Positions 25,358 through 34,178 are shown, counted from the first letter of the stretch. The stretch is 64,000 nt of DNA from Paracoccus saliphilus (GCF_028553805.1 NZ_CP067140.1:2170001-2234000), one strand, 5' to 3'. A program made the numbers and translations. The notes: generated from the letters alone by a model not told the origin.

Positions 25358-26371
25358 TCATGGCTGGGCAGTCACCTGAACACCACGCGCCTGCAGTGTT
25401 TCGATCTGATCAGCCATTAACGTTGATGCTTCAGCATCAATTCTCAAGTCATACAGGTCTTCATGTTTCATGACAGCTGCCAGATCGTCGACTTTCGTGC
25501 CGGAGATAAACAGGGCTTGCAGATTTGGACTGTTTCTCAGAAAATCAATGTTCTCGATGCCCGTGCCGTCCAGAATGGCCACCTCAAGGGACGGCAGGGC
25601 AAGCGTTTCCGGCACCGATGTCAGACCCGCGCCCGAAAAATCAATACGGGTCAAGCTGGACATTCCATCGATTCCCGAAATATCTTCGAGCGCGCTACAG
25701 GACAGGGTCAGGTCCGACAACATAGGTGCAGAGGCGATGGGAGACAGATCCGTTAATTCGTGACTGCAGATATAAACCGTTCTTAAATTTGGTAGATTGG
25801 CAAGCGGGCTAATATCCTCAATCGAGGATGGCAAGAAGTAGACGCTTTGAAGCGTGCCCACATTTTCCAATGCCGTCAGATCGGAAAGCTTGGGGTTCGT
25901 CATGAGCAATTCTTCGAGCCTGGGCAATGTCGAAAGCGGGGAAAGATCATCTATCTTCACGCCATCTGCCCGAATATCGCGCAGTGTCGGATGATCCCGC
26001 AACGCTTCAAAGTCGGATAACGAGGTATTCGAGAGATGTAATCTCTCCAGCTTCGGAAGCTGGCTGACGACCGAAATGTCATCAACGCCGGTATAGGAGA
26101 GATTCAGGAATTCCAGGTTCTTGAGGCTGCCGATCATTGATATGTCAGTGATTTTGGACGAGCTGATACTGAGTACCGACAACCCTTCCAGACTCGCCAA
26201 CGTCTCGATCCCATTGAGATTATCCATCTCATATGGATAGATGGACAGTTCGGTGCATTGCAGTTCCAGACATTCCTGAACAGAATTGGCGCGAATGGGG
26301 GGCTTGGCTTCATCTGCAATCGCCGCCCCGGTGGCCGCTAACAATGCGAAAATCGCAAAAATCCTGTTCAT
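25358..26371 (-). CDS. Secreted leucine-rich-repeat protein (SDS22/internalin-like)
   Basis: The protein has 337 residues. A Sec signal peptide (MNRIFAIFALLAATGAAIADE) is followed by a Cys-containing cap (QECLELQCTELSIYP) and about eleven 21-22-residue leucine-rich repeats of the type LxxLxxLxLsxTxisDIsxL, ending near residue 320. The repeats match the SDS22-like class, which forms a curved binding surface. The start is set at 26371: the seven codons upstream (MQTTPKG) come from the end of an inserted IS element, which separates the gene from its original promoter. A role in binding or recognition outside the inner membrane is likely; its partner is unknown. Confidence 0.82.
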   Translation of the reverse strand: MNRIFAIFALLAATGAAIADEAKPPIRANSVQECLELQCTELSIYPYEMDNLNGIETLASLEGLSVLSISSSKITDISMIGSLKNLEFLNLSYTGVDDISVVSQLPKLERLHLSNTSLSDFEALRDHPTLRDIRADGVKIDDLSPLSTLPRLEELLMTNPKLSDLTALENVGTLQSVYFLPSSIEDISPLANLPNLRTVYICSHELTDLSPIASAPMLSDLTLSCSALEDISGIDGMSSLTRIDFSGAGLTSVPETLALPSLEVAILDGTGIENIDFLRNSPNLQALFISGTKVDDLAAVMKHEDLYDLRIDAEASTLMADQIETLQARGVQVTAQP

Positions 26372-26378
26372 TCCCTTA

Positions 26379-26393
26379 GGCGTCGTCTGCATT
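26379..26393 (+). repeat. Left terminal inverted repeat of the IS427-group element
   Basis: GGCGTCGTCTGCATT. It pairs with the right end at 27207-27221. The preceding TA is the target duplication. Confidence 0.8.
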
Positions 26394-26449
26394 CAGTGGC
26401 TTCCCAATTTTTCAACTGTCTGATTCAAGATCGAAAACAGGAGGCGATC

Positions 26450-27207
26450 TTGAGCAGACGAACTTTGAGTGACGCACAATGGGCGATCATTGAGCCATTG
26501 GTTCCCGGCAAGAAGGGTGATCGTGGCCGCACGGGTGCCGACAACCGGCTTTTCGTCGACGCCATCCTCTGGCTGGCACGGGGAGCCACGCCCTGGCGCG
26601 ATCTGCCGCCCGAACTCGGTAACTGGCGCACGGTGCATTCGCGTTTCCGCCGCTGGACCCTGGCGGGTGTGTGGGAGAATCTTTTCAAAGCCTTACGCAA
26701 AGACCCGGATTTCGAGTATGTGCTGGTGGATGCGACGATCTGTAAAGCGCATGCCGATGCGACTTCTCAAAAAGGGGGCTTGAAGCTGCCGGTATTGGCC
26801 GCTCCAGAGGCGGCCTGACCACAAAGGTCCATGCGGCCGTGGATGCCTTGGGCCTGCCGGTCCGGTTCACCATTACGCCCGGACAATGGGGCGATTGCCC
26901 GCAGGCGCAAGGCTTGATCGACGGGCTGTCTGACGTGGGCCATGTCATCATGGATGCCGCTTATGATGCCGATTATCTTCGCGATTTCATTGCAAATGAC
27001 CTCGGTGCGGTGGCGCATATCAAGCGCAATCCAACCCGGCGTGAAGATCGCCCGATTGACTGGGTGCTGTATAAGGAGCGCCATTTGGTTGAATGTTTCT
27101 TCAATCGGATCAAACGGTTCCGGAGGATCGCCCTGCGCTGCGAAAAGACCATCTCCTCATTCAAGGCTTTCGTCGATCTCGCCTGCGCTATGGCATGGCT
27201 CGCTTAA
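26450..27207 (+). CDS. IS427-group transposase made by -1 frameshifting
   Basis: The first frame starts at a TTG preceded by AGGAGG at five bases and runs to 26818. It contains LSDAQWAIIEPLVPG, the RTGADNRLFVDAILWLARGA region and the first catalytic Asp in YVLVDATICKAHADA. The second frame, entered by slipping back one base at CAAAAAGGGGGC (around 26768-26779), reads LEAAGIGRSRGGLTTKVHAA. It then gives the second Asp in VIMDAAYDADY and the catalytic Glu in HLVECFFNRIKRFR. The fused product is about 250 residues. This A-run/G-run slippage design is known for IS427 elements. Confidence 0.85.
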
Positions 27208-27221
27208 ATGCAGACGCCGCC
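27207..27221 (-). repeat. Right terminal inverted repeat of the IS427-group element
   Basis: AATGCAGACGCCGCC, the complement of the left end with one mismatch. It is followed by TA. Confidence 0.8.
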
Positions 27222-27589
27222 TAGCCTTTCAAACCGTGCATTTTACCAAGCGACCTATCACTTCGGGGTTACAGCGTCAGTATCCTCGAGCATCCTGGCT
27301 GCATTCTGAGCCAACACAGCACCTCCTGCAGCCCTGTCGGCATCGTTTCGGAAGCCTTCCTCGCGTGCGAGTTCGTCGCGACTTTTGGCACACCCGCACG
27401 CCAAGCCTTCATGCGTTACTTCCAGATCGGAACTGGACCATCTTGTTGGCGTAGGCCATGATGACCTGGAGTGATGTCCCGTTCTTTGGGTCAGATGGCA
27501 TTGCCCCGGAGACGTGGAGAAGGGACCGGTTCAATATCATTATGTAATTACCGCCTTAGCTAGACACTTGAGCAACTGATATTTCTCAT
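27222..27589. other. Non-coding stretch right of the IS element
   Basis: About 370 bases with no convincing gene. The part closest to the IS should be the original leader and promoter of the leucine-rich-repeat gene, now 843 bases away from it. No other signal was found. Confidence 0.5.
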
Positions 27590-27892
27590 ATGGATGTTCT
27601 GATTGTACTCGTTTTCGTGTTCGTCGTGGCGCCATTCGCGCTGTTGATGTGGATGCCGGGCTGGAAGTCGTTCACGGTCGCAGCCGTGATACTGCTCGGC
27701 TTGGTAACATGGTTCTGCTTCGAGGCAGCCACAACGCCGCCGAACTATCAACCGGGTGCGGCTTTTGTCGATTGGCTGGTGGCCGCGTTTACCATCGCAG
27801 TGATCGTTGGCATCGGGATCAAGGCCACCCTGCTTTGGATAAGGCGAGGAACGCGGACGATGAGAACAGGGGTTGGGGATGACAATGGCTGA
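27590..27892 (+). CDS. Small inner-membrane protein, unknown
   Basis: The protein has 100 residues with three likely membrane helices: VLIVLVFVFVVAPFALLMWM at the N-terminus, FTVAAVILLGLVTWFCFEA in the middle and WLVAAFTIAVIVGIGIKATLLWI. It ends in a basic tail (RRGTRTMR). Its 3' end overlaps the next gene, suggesting an operon. No family is recognised. It begins a run of small unassigned genes extending to 30907. Confidence 0.6.
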   Translation: MDVLIVLVFVFVVAPFALLMWMPGWKSFTVAAVILLGLVTWFCFEAATTPPNYQPGAAFVDWLVAAFTIAVIVGIGIKATLLWIRRGTRTMRTGVGDDNG

Positions 27893-28340
27893 GCCGCTGA
27901 CGGAAGCCGACTACAAAGTTGTGCTCGGGAGCATCTTGCTAACGCATACATCCTCAGCTTTGGAAAAGCTCCATGCCATCAAGCAATCACTTCCAGAAAA
28001 GACTCGACAGCTTTTGGTCGGAGTTCATCCGGGTCAGGACGGGGAAGGTTTCTTTGACGTCATGGTTCATCTGGATGGTCCGGATATCTATGTGCTCAAC
28101 AAGGCAATAGCGCCGTATCGGTCACTGTTTGAAATCCGATGTGTCGATGGCCGCATGCAACCCGATGTTCCCATGTTTGATCCAGATGAACCGGAGTTTT
28201 CTGTGAACGATGCCATCGTGGATACATGCATGGAGTGGATCGAGGCACTGTGGCAACAGCTCGAGGGCGTCGGCCTGCCAGCCTTCGTTTTCGGAGAGGA
28301 AGGCTACGGGACCGTGGAAAGAAGAACTTTGCGTCCTTGA
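27879..28340 (+). CDS. Small acidic soluble protein, unknown (immunity-like)
   Basis: A soluble protein of about 153 residues (start at 27879 with AGGGG six bases upstream; an ATG two codons later is also possible). It is acidic, has no signal peptide, and consists of helix-beta-helix text such as ALEKLHAIKQSLPEKTRQLLVGVHPGQDGEGFFDVMVHLDGPDIYVLNKAI. It overlaps the membrane protein gene before it by 14 bases. Size, charge and setting resemble immunity proteins of contact-dependent toxin systems, but there is no toxin gene nearby and no family name can be given with confidence. Confidence 0.6.
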   Translation: MTMAEPLTEADYKVVLGSILLTHTSSALEKLHAIKQSLPEKTRQLLVGVHPGQDGEGFFDVMVHLDGPDIYVLNKAIAPYRSLFEIRCVDGRMQPDVPMFDPDEPEFSVNDAIVDTCMEWIEALWQQLEGVGLPAFVFGEEGYGTVERRTLRP

Positions 28341-28397
28341 AAGATCAGGACCGCCCTGTTCTCTCATCTCCGTCGCGCTGACATAGAAACGCGGATA

Positions 28398-29240
28398 ATG
28401 AATACAAGGATCATGATAGCTGGCTTATTGGTGATGATCGGAGCGGGCAACCTGCCCGTCGTGGCGGAAACGGCATGGCATAATTCACGCCATCACGGTG
28501 AGAGCCATATCCGCAGCCGGGTCACCAACGCGACACCAAAGCTGCACGCCCTATTTCCTGAACTGAACCATGTCACACTCAACCTGTCCACCCTATCCGA
28601 AGTCGCCCTGGTAATGAACGCGACGGATTGGACGCCAGAAAGGAAGCGCGAGGCGGCGAAAGCCGGACAGGCTATTCTAGTGATGCCGGTGCGCATGGTT
28701 TTCCCGGACACCGGCAGTAGCGTCTATGTTCCCAACGGCAATGGAGACCGAACCCAATATTTTCCCAATCCTGAAATCTTTGCGAAGGCCATTGGCAAAA
28801 CGCATATATCCCGCGAAGGACAGGCACTCTTTGATGCTCTGGGAATCACGGAGGCGGATTTTCAGAAACATCCCAAGGGGGTGGCCGAGCTACGGATATG
28901 GGGCGACATGAATCAGGGAGTTCAGCTTGGGTTCGAAGATGTCGGCGCCAGAGAGGCGTACATCCACTATAGCATCGGGAAAGGCCCCTGGCTAATCACT
29001 GAGGTGATTTTCTGGAACATTCCGGCCAGCGGGCAGCCCTATGCAGGAGCAAAACCATTCGGCATCCAGTTCGACATGACAAGACAGGAAGTTCGGGAGC
29101 GAGTGACGGTAGAGATGACCGTTGAAGATGCTGCGGCCGATGTCTGGGACTTGGGTGACCTCGAACTGGTCGTCAACTACATCGAGGACACGCAATCCAT
29201 ACGATGTGTCAGCTATAACGTGCCACAAGAAATCGATTAA
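28398..29240 (+). CDS. Exported protein of unknown function
   Basis: The protein has 280 residues with a Sec signal peptide (MIAGLLVMIGAGNLPVVAE). The mature part has no recognised domain. Its C-terminal third contains AKPFGIQFDMTRQEVRERV, a motif echoed in the next gene (LPLGLRLDMMQDEVVALLGEP). In both cases it is followed by beta text that could close a small alpha/beta fold. It lies 13 bases before that gene, so the two are likely co-transcribed and perhaps distantly related in their C-terminal parts. Confidence 0.6.
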   Translation: MNTRIMIAGLLVMIGAGNLPVVAETAWHNSRHHGESHIRSRVTNATPKLHALFPELNHVTLNLSTLSEVALVMNATDWTPERKREAAKAGQAILVMPVRMVFPDTGSSVYVPNGNGDRTQYFPNPEIFAKAIGKTHISREGQALFDALGITEADFQKHPKGVAELRIWGDMNQGVQLGFEDVGAREAYIHYSIGKGPWLITEVIFWNIPASGQPYAGAKPFGIQFDMTRQEVRERVTVEMTVEDAAADVWDLGDLELVVNYIEDTQSIRCVSYNVPQEID

Positions 29241-29253
29241 CAGGGGAGCCCGC

Positions 29254-29745
29254 ATGGCACTCAACATCGATAACGCCATCAAGCTGATCGGGCATTCGTC
29301 GGATCACCCTAGTCTGGAGAGGTTGCTTCTCGACGCCGGTATCGAGAAGCTGCCTGAGGACGGCGACGACTTTACCTTGAGACAAGTTGAGGCAGATAAA
29401 GGCGCGGTCATACTGCAATTCACCACAGCCTATCAGCATAGCTATGGCCCGCCCCGTAGTGAGGGGTCACTGATCCTGGAGGACGTGACGGTTCAGAACT
29501 CGCGTTTTGAAGAGGGGATCGGGCCAATCACGGGCAACCTCCCCCTGGGACTCCGGTTGGACATGATGCAAGACGAGGTTGTCGCGCTACTGGGCGAACC
29601 GACATCAAGCATGGAATTCCTCGGTGGGTTTTTCCTGACCTATGACGGTCTCTTTCCCGAACTGACCGTGAATATCAGGTTGGACCTCGACAGCCGGATT
29701 ATCCATTTCGTCCGTTTCATGCCCGCGGAAATCTTGACGGATTGA
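29254..29745 (+). CDS. Small immunity-like protein, unknown
   Basis: A 163-residue cytoplasmic protein; CAGGGGAG lies seven bases before the chosen ATG. The C-terminal half has NLPLGLRLDMMQDEVVALLGEP, then FLGGFFLTYDGLFPELTVNIRLD and a final beta hairpin. This 'L-G-L...s...V...LG.P' arrangement is common in small immunity-type proteins that accompany polymorphic toxins. There is no toxin nearby. It shares the motif with the exported protein immediately upstream. Confidence 0.6.
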   Translation: MALNIDNAIKLIGHSSDHPSLERLLLDAGIEKLPEDGDDFTLRQVEADKGAVILQFTTAYQHSYGPPRSEGSLILEDVTVQNSRFEEGIGPITGNLPLGLRLDMMQDEVVALLGEPTSSMEFLGGFFLTYDGLFPELTVNIRLDLDSRIIHFVRFMPAEILTD

Positions 29746-29764
29746 ACGTCAGAGAATCAACAAT

Positions 29765-30907
29765 ATGGAAGGTAACAACAACATTGCTCCAGCTCTTTCG
29801 ACCTTCAGTCGACGACATTTGCTAACCACTCTTGGTTCGGCAGGCTTTCTAGCCAGGTTCAGTTCATCAAGATCATTATCGCAGGAAAGACCGATGAAGC
29901 ATGACGGTGCGTTTCCCACGCTGCTAGATCTGGATGCATCACTGGCATCTCGTGGTGTCTCCGGCGCAGATCGACAAATGCTTCTCAAACTGGCCAAACC
30001 CGCCATGGCCTTCCCGTCAACGGTAATGGAAGACAGCAACATACCAACAGGCACCAGCAAGATTGGTGGTGCTCCTGATATGCCGCGGGGTATGGGCTGG
30101 CCTTTTCGGGAGGCAACCGAAGTCGGAATGAGAGAGGTGGCACAGCTGCGTAAAATGCTCGCAGAAAACCCCAGCGATTATCTGGAAGGCGAGTTGTCTC
30201 TGAAAGCGCCCCTCGCATCAGCAGCTGCGCCACTCACCTTCATGGCGCAAGTCGATCTTGTGGCCTGTGCCGCAACGGGAGGCGATATGGATCCCGACAT
30301 TCCAACGGAAGGAATATTCCTGCTCTTTTACGACCTCGTATTCCGGCCTTGGTATGGTCATGAATCAAGCGGGAATGCCGTCTTCCGGCTTCTGCATGTC
30401 ACAGCCGAAAAGACGATGCTTGTGCGGCGGGAACCTCCAGAGATCGGCTATCCCCTTTTCGGTTCCATGGAGGAGTTCAAGGATCGGCTGCCATCGGCGC
30501 TCCTCGATCCCGTGCCCACATACACATTGCCGGACTCAGGCTCCTCTCCGTTTCTACTTCATTACGACATCACCAAACCATTGCCGCATGACGAATGGCT
30601 GGACAGTGACCGTTTCAGCCTTGGAAGCGCAATCCAATTGGGTGGTTGGCCGGAAAACATACAAGGCGATATGGCAATTGAACTGGCAGCCGATGATGCC
30701 GGTATTGAACTGCCTTACGGCGACGCGTTCCTACCTGCCGCGCGGGCCATCGAACCCCTGGCGGAACAATGGGTTCACCTGATCCAGCTCGGCGATTACG
30801 ACACGCCTTACAATGATTTCGACGGGCTCTATCACGTCTGGATCAAACGCGAAGACCTTCGACGGCGAGATTTCACCAAGGCGCGTCTTGTCTACCGAAC
30901 AACCTGA
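29765..30907 (+). CDS. Tat-exported DUF1963 (YwqG-like) protein
   Basis: The protein has 380 residues. A twin-arginine motif and hydrophobic stretch (SRRHLLTTLGSAGFLARF) near the N-terminus suggest Tat export. The body has the DUF1963/YwqG marks: SKIGGAPDMPRGMGWPF, then LTFMAQVDLVAC, EGIFLLFYDL, and a C-terminal HLIQLGDYDTPYNDFDGLYHVWIKREDLRRRDFTKA. The family has no established biochemical role and is often found near toxin-immunity genes. Export of a YwqG-like protein is unusual. It is the last of the row starting at 27590. Confidence 0.75.
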   Translation: MEGNNNIAPALSTFSRRHLLTTLGSAGFLARFSSSRSLSQERPMKHDGAFPTLLDLDASLASRGVSGADRQMLLKLAKPAMAFPSTVMEDSNIPTGTSKIGGAPDMPRGMGWPFREATEVGMREVAQLRKMLAENPSDYLEGELSLKAPLASAAAPLTFMAQVDLVACAATGGDMDPDIPTEGIFLLFYDLVFRPWYGHESSGNAVFRLLHVTAEKTMLVRREPPEIGYPLFGSMEEFKDRLPSALLDPVPTYTLPDSGSSPFLLHYDITKPLPHDEWLDSDRFSLGSAIQLGGWPENIQGDMAIELAADDAGIELPYGDAFLPAARAIEPLAEQWVHLIQLGDYDTPYNDFDGLYHVWIKREDLRRRDFTKARLVYRTT

Positions 30908-31470
30908 GCCCCGTCACCTTCCAATTGCCATGTTTGCCATCCCAATTCCAGGGTATTGAAAGGAGCAGCTAGGCTCGACACAAAGGCTCAGCGGGGTTCC
31001 GTTTAAGAGGTGCCTTCGGCTCGGCTTGGCCATCTCCCGGCCGCTCAGGACATTCATTTGACGGCCGAGACGCGCAAATCGATCGATCAGGCTGATGACT
31101 TGTCTGGGAGAAATGGGTCGGGATGATGTAACACCCACGATCCCTGGTGCGATGATCCATCCGGTTGCGCCTGGTTCAACCCTGCCCTTAGACGTGTCTC
31201 CGCCTTCAAACGTGGACTGCCGACCGCCACCGCCGATGTGTCTGCAAAATGAATGACCAGTCCGAGAGAGAACTTGGCAGGATCGTTCGATGTGGCGTTC
31301 TTCCCGTCCGCGTCAACATAGAATTGGGAAATATCAGATTGACGCGACGCAGCACCAACCGCTCTATTGGCATTCAATGGCAAGAAAATGCGTATAGCAG
31401 TTAGATGGCAAGCTGCCCAAGCAAGAGCAACAGAGATCAACCAACTCCTGAACTGATCTGGAGGCCTTTT
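30908..31470. other. Intergenic stretch with no recognisable gene
   Basis: About 560 bases. Short frames exist on both strands but none shows a family motif, a signal peptide or a good ribosome site. It is likely decayed DNA between two unrelated blocks. Confidence 0.5.
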
Positions 31471-31968
31471 GTGACAAGCACACCAAGCAGCGAAGAGCGT
31501 ATTCCTCTATCAAAGCTGAATTTCCCGAAATTTCATTACCGAAGCAATGAACGCCTCGTCGGCAAGTTTCCGGAAGACAGGCTTCTCTTCGTTTACGATG
31601 GCGTTTGTGTGCTCTGCTCGGGTGGCGCTAAAATGGTGGCAAAACGTGACAAATTCGACCGCGTTCGTTTTGTTAGCGGTCAATCTGAGCTTGGGAAGGA
31701 GTTCTTCAAGCATTACGGTTTGCCTTCCACTGAGTTTACAGCGCAGCTCGTGATCGCTGACGGTGAAGCGTTCACAGGCTTCGATGGTTTCGCCGAGACC
31801 ATCAGACGACTCCCCATCAGCTGGCTGCATCTGGGCAGGCTATTGCGATACCTGCCATTCAAGGAAAAGATATACAGCTGGTTGGCAAGAAATCGTTATC
31901 GCGTGTTTGGGCGCCGTTCCAACTGTATGATACCGCCCGTGGAATTGAAGAAGCGATTTATCGCTTGA
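31471..31968 (+). CDS. DCC-family (DUF393) thiol-disulfide oxidoreductase-like protein
   Basis: The protein has 165 residues. The GTG start is supported by GGAGG six bases upstream; the longer open frame has no ribosome site. The hallmark LLFVYDGVCVLCSGGAKMV gives the D-x-x-C-x-x-C motif of the DCC family. It is followed by the typical VRFVSGQSELGKEFFKHYGLP and GFDGFAETIRRLP, and a C-terminal RYLPFKEKIYSWLARNRYRVFGRR. Family members are thioredoxin-like proteins of uncertain role. It stands alone. Confidence 0.85.
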   Translation: MTSTPSSEERIPLSKLNFPKFHYRSNERLVGKFPEDRLLFVYDGVCVLCSGGAKMVAKRDKFDRVRFVSGQSELGKEFFKHYGLPSTEFTAQLVIADGEAFTGFDGFAETIRRLPISWLHLGRLLRYLPFKEKIYSWLARNRYRVFGRRSNCMIPPVELKKRFIA

Positions 31969-32062
31969 TCAAACAGTTAAACCGGATCAATCGGATTGGG
32001 CCGATCAGGTTGGTATCAACACGGTTCCATAGGCGAAAATCAGAAATGGGTATGAAACACAT

Positions 32063-32188
32063 ATGACAAAGATCACCGCCATCCTCGTATGCCTGCTGCT
32101 TGCAGGCTGCATGGGAGAAGATGATCCGGTGCCAACCACGGTGTGCGATGAGCCGGATCCGGTAACGGGAGTCCAAAGCTGCGGGTGA
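32063..32188 (+). CDS. Small lipoprotein, 41 residues
   Basis: The frame starts at an ATG and reads MTKITAILVCLLLAGCMGED. It has a perfect lipobox (LLAGC, C16), then an acidic proline-rich tail with two more cysteines. The first 15 residues are a type II signal peptide. No ribosome site of high quality is visible. Small entericidin-like or orphan lipoproteins of this size are common; the function is unknown. Confidence 0.6.
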   Translation: MTKITAILVCLLLAGCMGEDDPVPTTVCDEPDPVTGVQSCG

Positions 32189-32225
32189 TGTGGAGTCTGA
32201 GATCAGGCTAATGGATTAAGTGTTA

Positions 32226-33128
32226 TCAGCCTTCATTCTGCTTGATTTGCGCCATGGCGCCGAGCAGCGCGTGTTCGACTCCGCTCTTCGTGTTCCCGGC
32301 GACGAAAACGATATTTCCCCCGGCTTCGGCGGCAGTCGTTACGGCCTCCATCTCGTTCACGGAGGTGAAGAAATCCAGCGCGTCCTTGTCTGTCAGGCCC
32401 GTGGTGGCCGTGAATTTTTTCAAAGCCTCGGCATTCCCTTCCGCAATGATATTGCGGAACTTGGCATAGGCCTCACCCTTGATGCGCAGGGATTCTCCCT
32501 CGGCATTCGCCGCGGCAACGGATTTGATCCGCAGCGCCTCGCCTTCATTCGTCGCGGCGTCTTTCAGGCGTTGGGCGGCGATCACCCGGTCGAAGGCTTC
32601 CCGAAGCTCGGTCGAGGGCTGCGGGTCATCCACGAGGACGTTCTCGATCTTGAAGCCGAACTCGCCCATCCGGGCAGCGAGAGTTTGCTCCACATCCGTT
32701 TCGAACGCGTCACGGGACTTGAACAGATCATCGAATGTCATGCTCGAGGCTGTGGCACGAACCTGGTTCACGACATATGAGCGGATCTGGGTTTCCGGGT
32801 CATCGAGACGGTAGAAGGCATCCTGCGCGCCGCCCTCCTTCACCGCGAACTGGACACGGATCGGAACGACCACGAACGCGTTGTCCGAGCTTTTCACGCC
32901 CACGTCTTCGCCGATCTCGCGGACGCGCATCGAAAAATTGCTCGTGGCGGACTGGATGGGCCAGGGCAGCTTGAAAGAAAGCCCCGCCTGACGAACCGAG
33001 CTGAATTTCCCGAAGGTCTCGATCAGCCGGACGTTTTGCTGACTGGTGATGACAATCATCGATGGGAGCAGGAGGATCACCAGGAAGATGATGATAGGGA
33101 GCCAGGGGTTGGAAAGCAGGAAATACAT
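32226..33128 (-). CDS. SPFH/band-7 (stomatin-like) membrane protein
   Basis: The 300-residue protein has one N-terminal membrane helix (about 7-30, WLPIIIFLVILLLPSMIVI). A band-7 domain follows (QQNVRLIETFGKFSSVRQAGL, LPWPIQSATSNFSMRVREIGEDVGVKSSDNAFV, QIRSYVVNQVRATASSMTFDDLFKSRD). Then comes an alanine/glutamate-rich coiled coil (RVIAAQRLKDAATNEGEALRIK onward) that drives oligomerisation. Such proteins build membrane microdomain scaffolds and often regulate FtsH/HflB-type proteases or membrane stress responses. It stands alone, transcribed leftward, about 70 bases from the cupin gene. Confidence 0.88.
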   Translation of the reverse strand: MYFLLSNPWLPIIIFLVILLLPSMIVITSQQNVRLIETFGKFSSVRQAGLSFKLPWPIQSATSNFSMRVREIGEDVGVKSSDNAFVVVPIRVQFAVKEGGAQDAFYRLDDPETQIRSYVVNQVRATASSMTFDDLFKSRDAFETDVEQTLAARMGEFGFKIENVLVDDPQPSTELREAFDRVIAAQRLKDAATNEGEALRIKSVAAANAEGESLRIKGEAYAKFRNIIAEGNAEALKKFTATTGLTDKDALDFFTSVNEMEAVTTAAEAGGNIVFVAGNTKSGVEHALLGAMAQIKQNEG

Positions 33129-33198
33129 GATGGCCCTTTCGGGATGGGGTTTCGGAACAGGTCAGTGATCAGGAAATGCGTATTCAGCCAAGCTGTCG

Positions 33199-33594
33199 TC
33201 AATTTAAGTAATCGGCGTCCGTGACTTTCTCCATCCACGTAACAGGTGATCCGTCGATGGATTCCTGTATTGCGATATGGCTCATGGCGGTGTCGGGAGC
33301 GGCGCCGTGCCAGTGCTTTTCCCCGGCCGCAAACCAGACGACATCACCGGCGCGAATTTTCTCGACCGGCCCGCCCTCACGCTGGACGCGGCCACAGCCA
33401 AAGGTCACGATCAAAGTCTGACCGGCCGGATGGGTGTGCCATGCCGTGCGCGCGCCCGGCTCGAATGTCACATGAGCGCCACTGGTACGGCCCGGAGCCT
33501 CCGCCGAGAACAACGGATCGATACGGACAGGACCGGTAAACCAGTCAGCCGGGCCAGCACCGGAGGGCGTTTGCCCCGGGCGGATGATTTTCAT
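33199..33594 (-). CDS. Small cupin protein
   Basis: A 131-residue single-domain cupin. Motif 1 is [22 protein letters not shown] with two His ligands; motif 2 is [35 protein letters not shown] lies seven bases before the ATG. Family members of this size (carboxymuconolactone-decarboxylase-associated cupins, quercetinase-like) bind a metal and often act in small-molecule isomerisation or sensing. No neighbour gives a specific role. It is transcribed toward the SPFH gene. Confidence 0.85.
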   Translation of the reverse strand: MKIIRPGQTPSGAGPADWFTGPVRIDPLFSAEAPGRTSGAHVTFEPGARTAWHTHPAGQTLIVTFGCGRVQREGGPVEKIRAGDVVWFAAGEKHWHGAAPDTAMSHIAIQESIDGSPVTWMEKVTDADYLN

Positions 33595-33908
33595 TTGCCA
33601 ATCCTTTCGCTTGTTTGCAGTTGCTGCATGATCTGCTGAACATCTCCGAAATGCACCCTCGCTCCGTGCCTGGCGTAGATCTGAACAGTAGATCCCGAGT
33701 TAGTCGATCTGAAGCTGCACATTATGCGGAGCTGGGGCATGGAGATGCCCAGAATATGTTGACATGTTTACACCCGAAATGGGCGTTGCGAATATCCTTG
33801 CTTCGTCACCAGCGTCCCGATCAGGATCAGACCGCCGTTCAAAGCGGGTTTTGCCAGAAATATACCTTCGGTGTTAGGGTCATCTCACCCCCACATCCGG
33901 AGATCATC
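33595..33908. other. Intergenic stretch before the small lipoprotein gene
   Basis: About 310 bases between divergent genes. A TTGACA lies in the sequence ATGTTGACATG near 33759, without a convincing -10 partner. No gene was recognised. Confidence 0.4.
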
Positions 33909-34178
33909 ATGCGCATTCTCCTGCCAATCCTTTTCCTCGCCCAACTCTCGGCATGCGTCGAGGCTGAATCACCGGCGATCCTGCGCGACCGGCAGGAGGC
34001 CGCATGCACCGCCGTCATCGCCGCACATGTTCGGCGTCCCGCCAGCTCCGTCGCCTCTCGTTGGCTTTCCGAGACAGGGGGCGTGGCGAAAGTCGAAGCA
34101 TGGGACAGCGACCGGCGGCATATCTGCGATGTGGACAGCTCAGCAGAGGTTCTGGGCTATTCTCATCCGAATGCGTGA
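33909..34178 (+). CDS. Small lipoprotein, unknown
   Basis: The protein has 89 residues. The ATG at 33909 has CGGAG seven bases upstream and opens a lipoprotein signal (MRILLPILFLAQLSACVEAE, lipobox LSAC, C16). The mature part contains ACTAVIAAHVRRPASSVASRWLSE and one more cysteine pair position (HICDVD). Its compact alpha/beta pattern recalls small envelope lipoproteins that bind other envelope components. No family is recognised. Confidence 0.65.
   Translation: MRILLPILFLAQLSACVEAESPAILRDRQEAACTAVIAAHVRRPASSVASRWLSETGGVAKVEAWDSDRRHICDVDSSAEVLGYSHPNA

Larger units (their letters stand above)
26379..27221 (+). mobile_element. Intact IS5-family (IS427 group) insertion sequence, 843 bp
   Basis: Ends are defined by inverted repeats GGCGTCGTCTGCATT (left) and its near-perfect complement at the right end (14 of 15 matches), flanked on both sides by TA (26377-26378 and 27222-27223), the target duplication expected for this group. 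It carries one transposase split over two frames. All three catalytic acidic positions are present, so the copy looks active. It lies only a few bases upstream of the leucine-rich-repeat gene start. Confidence 0.88.

Noticed and set aside
26372..26392. ATG seven codons upstream as the native start of the leucine-rich-repeat protein
   Set aside because: Most of these codons fall inside the IS terminal repeat, so they cannot be the original start, although they may be used now.
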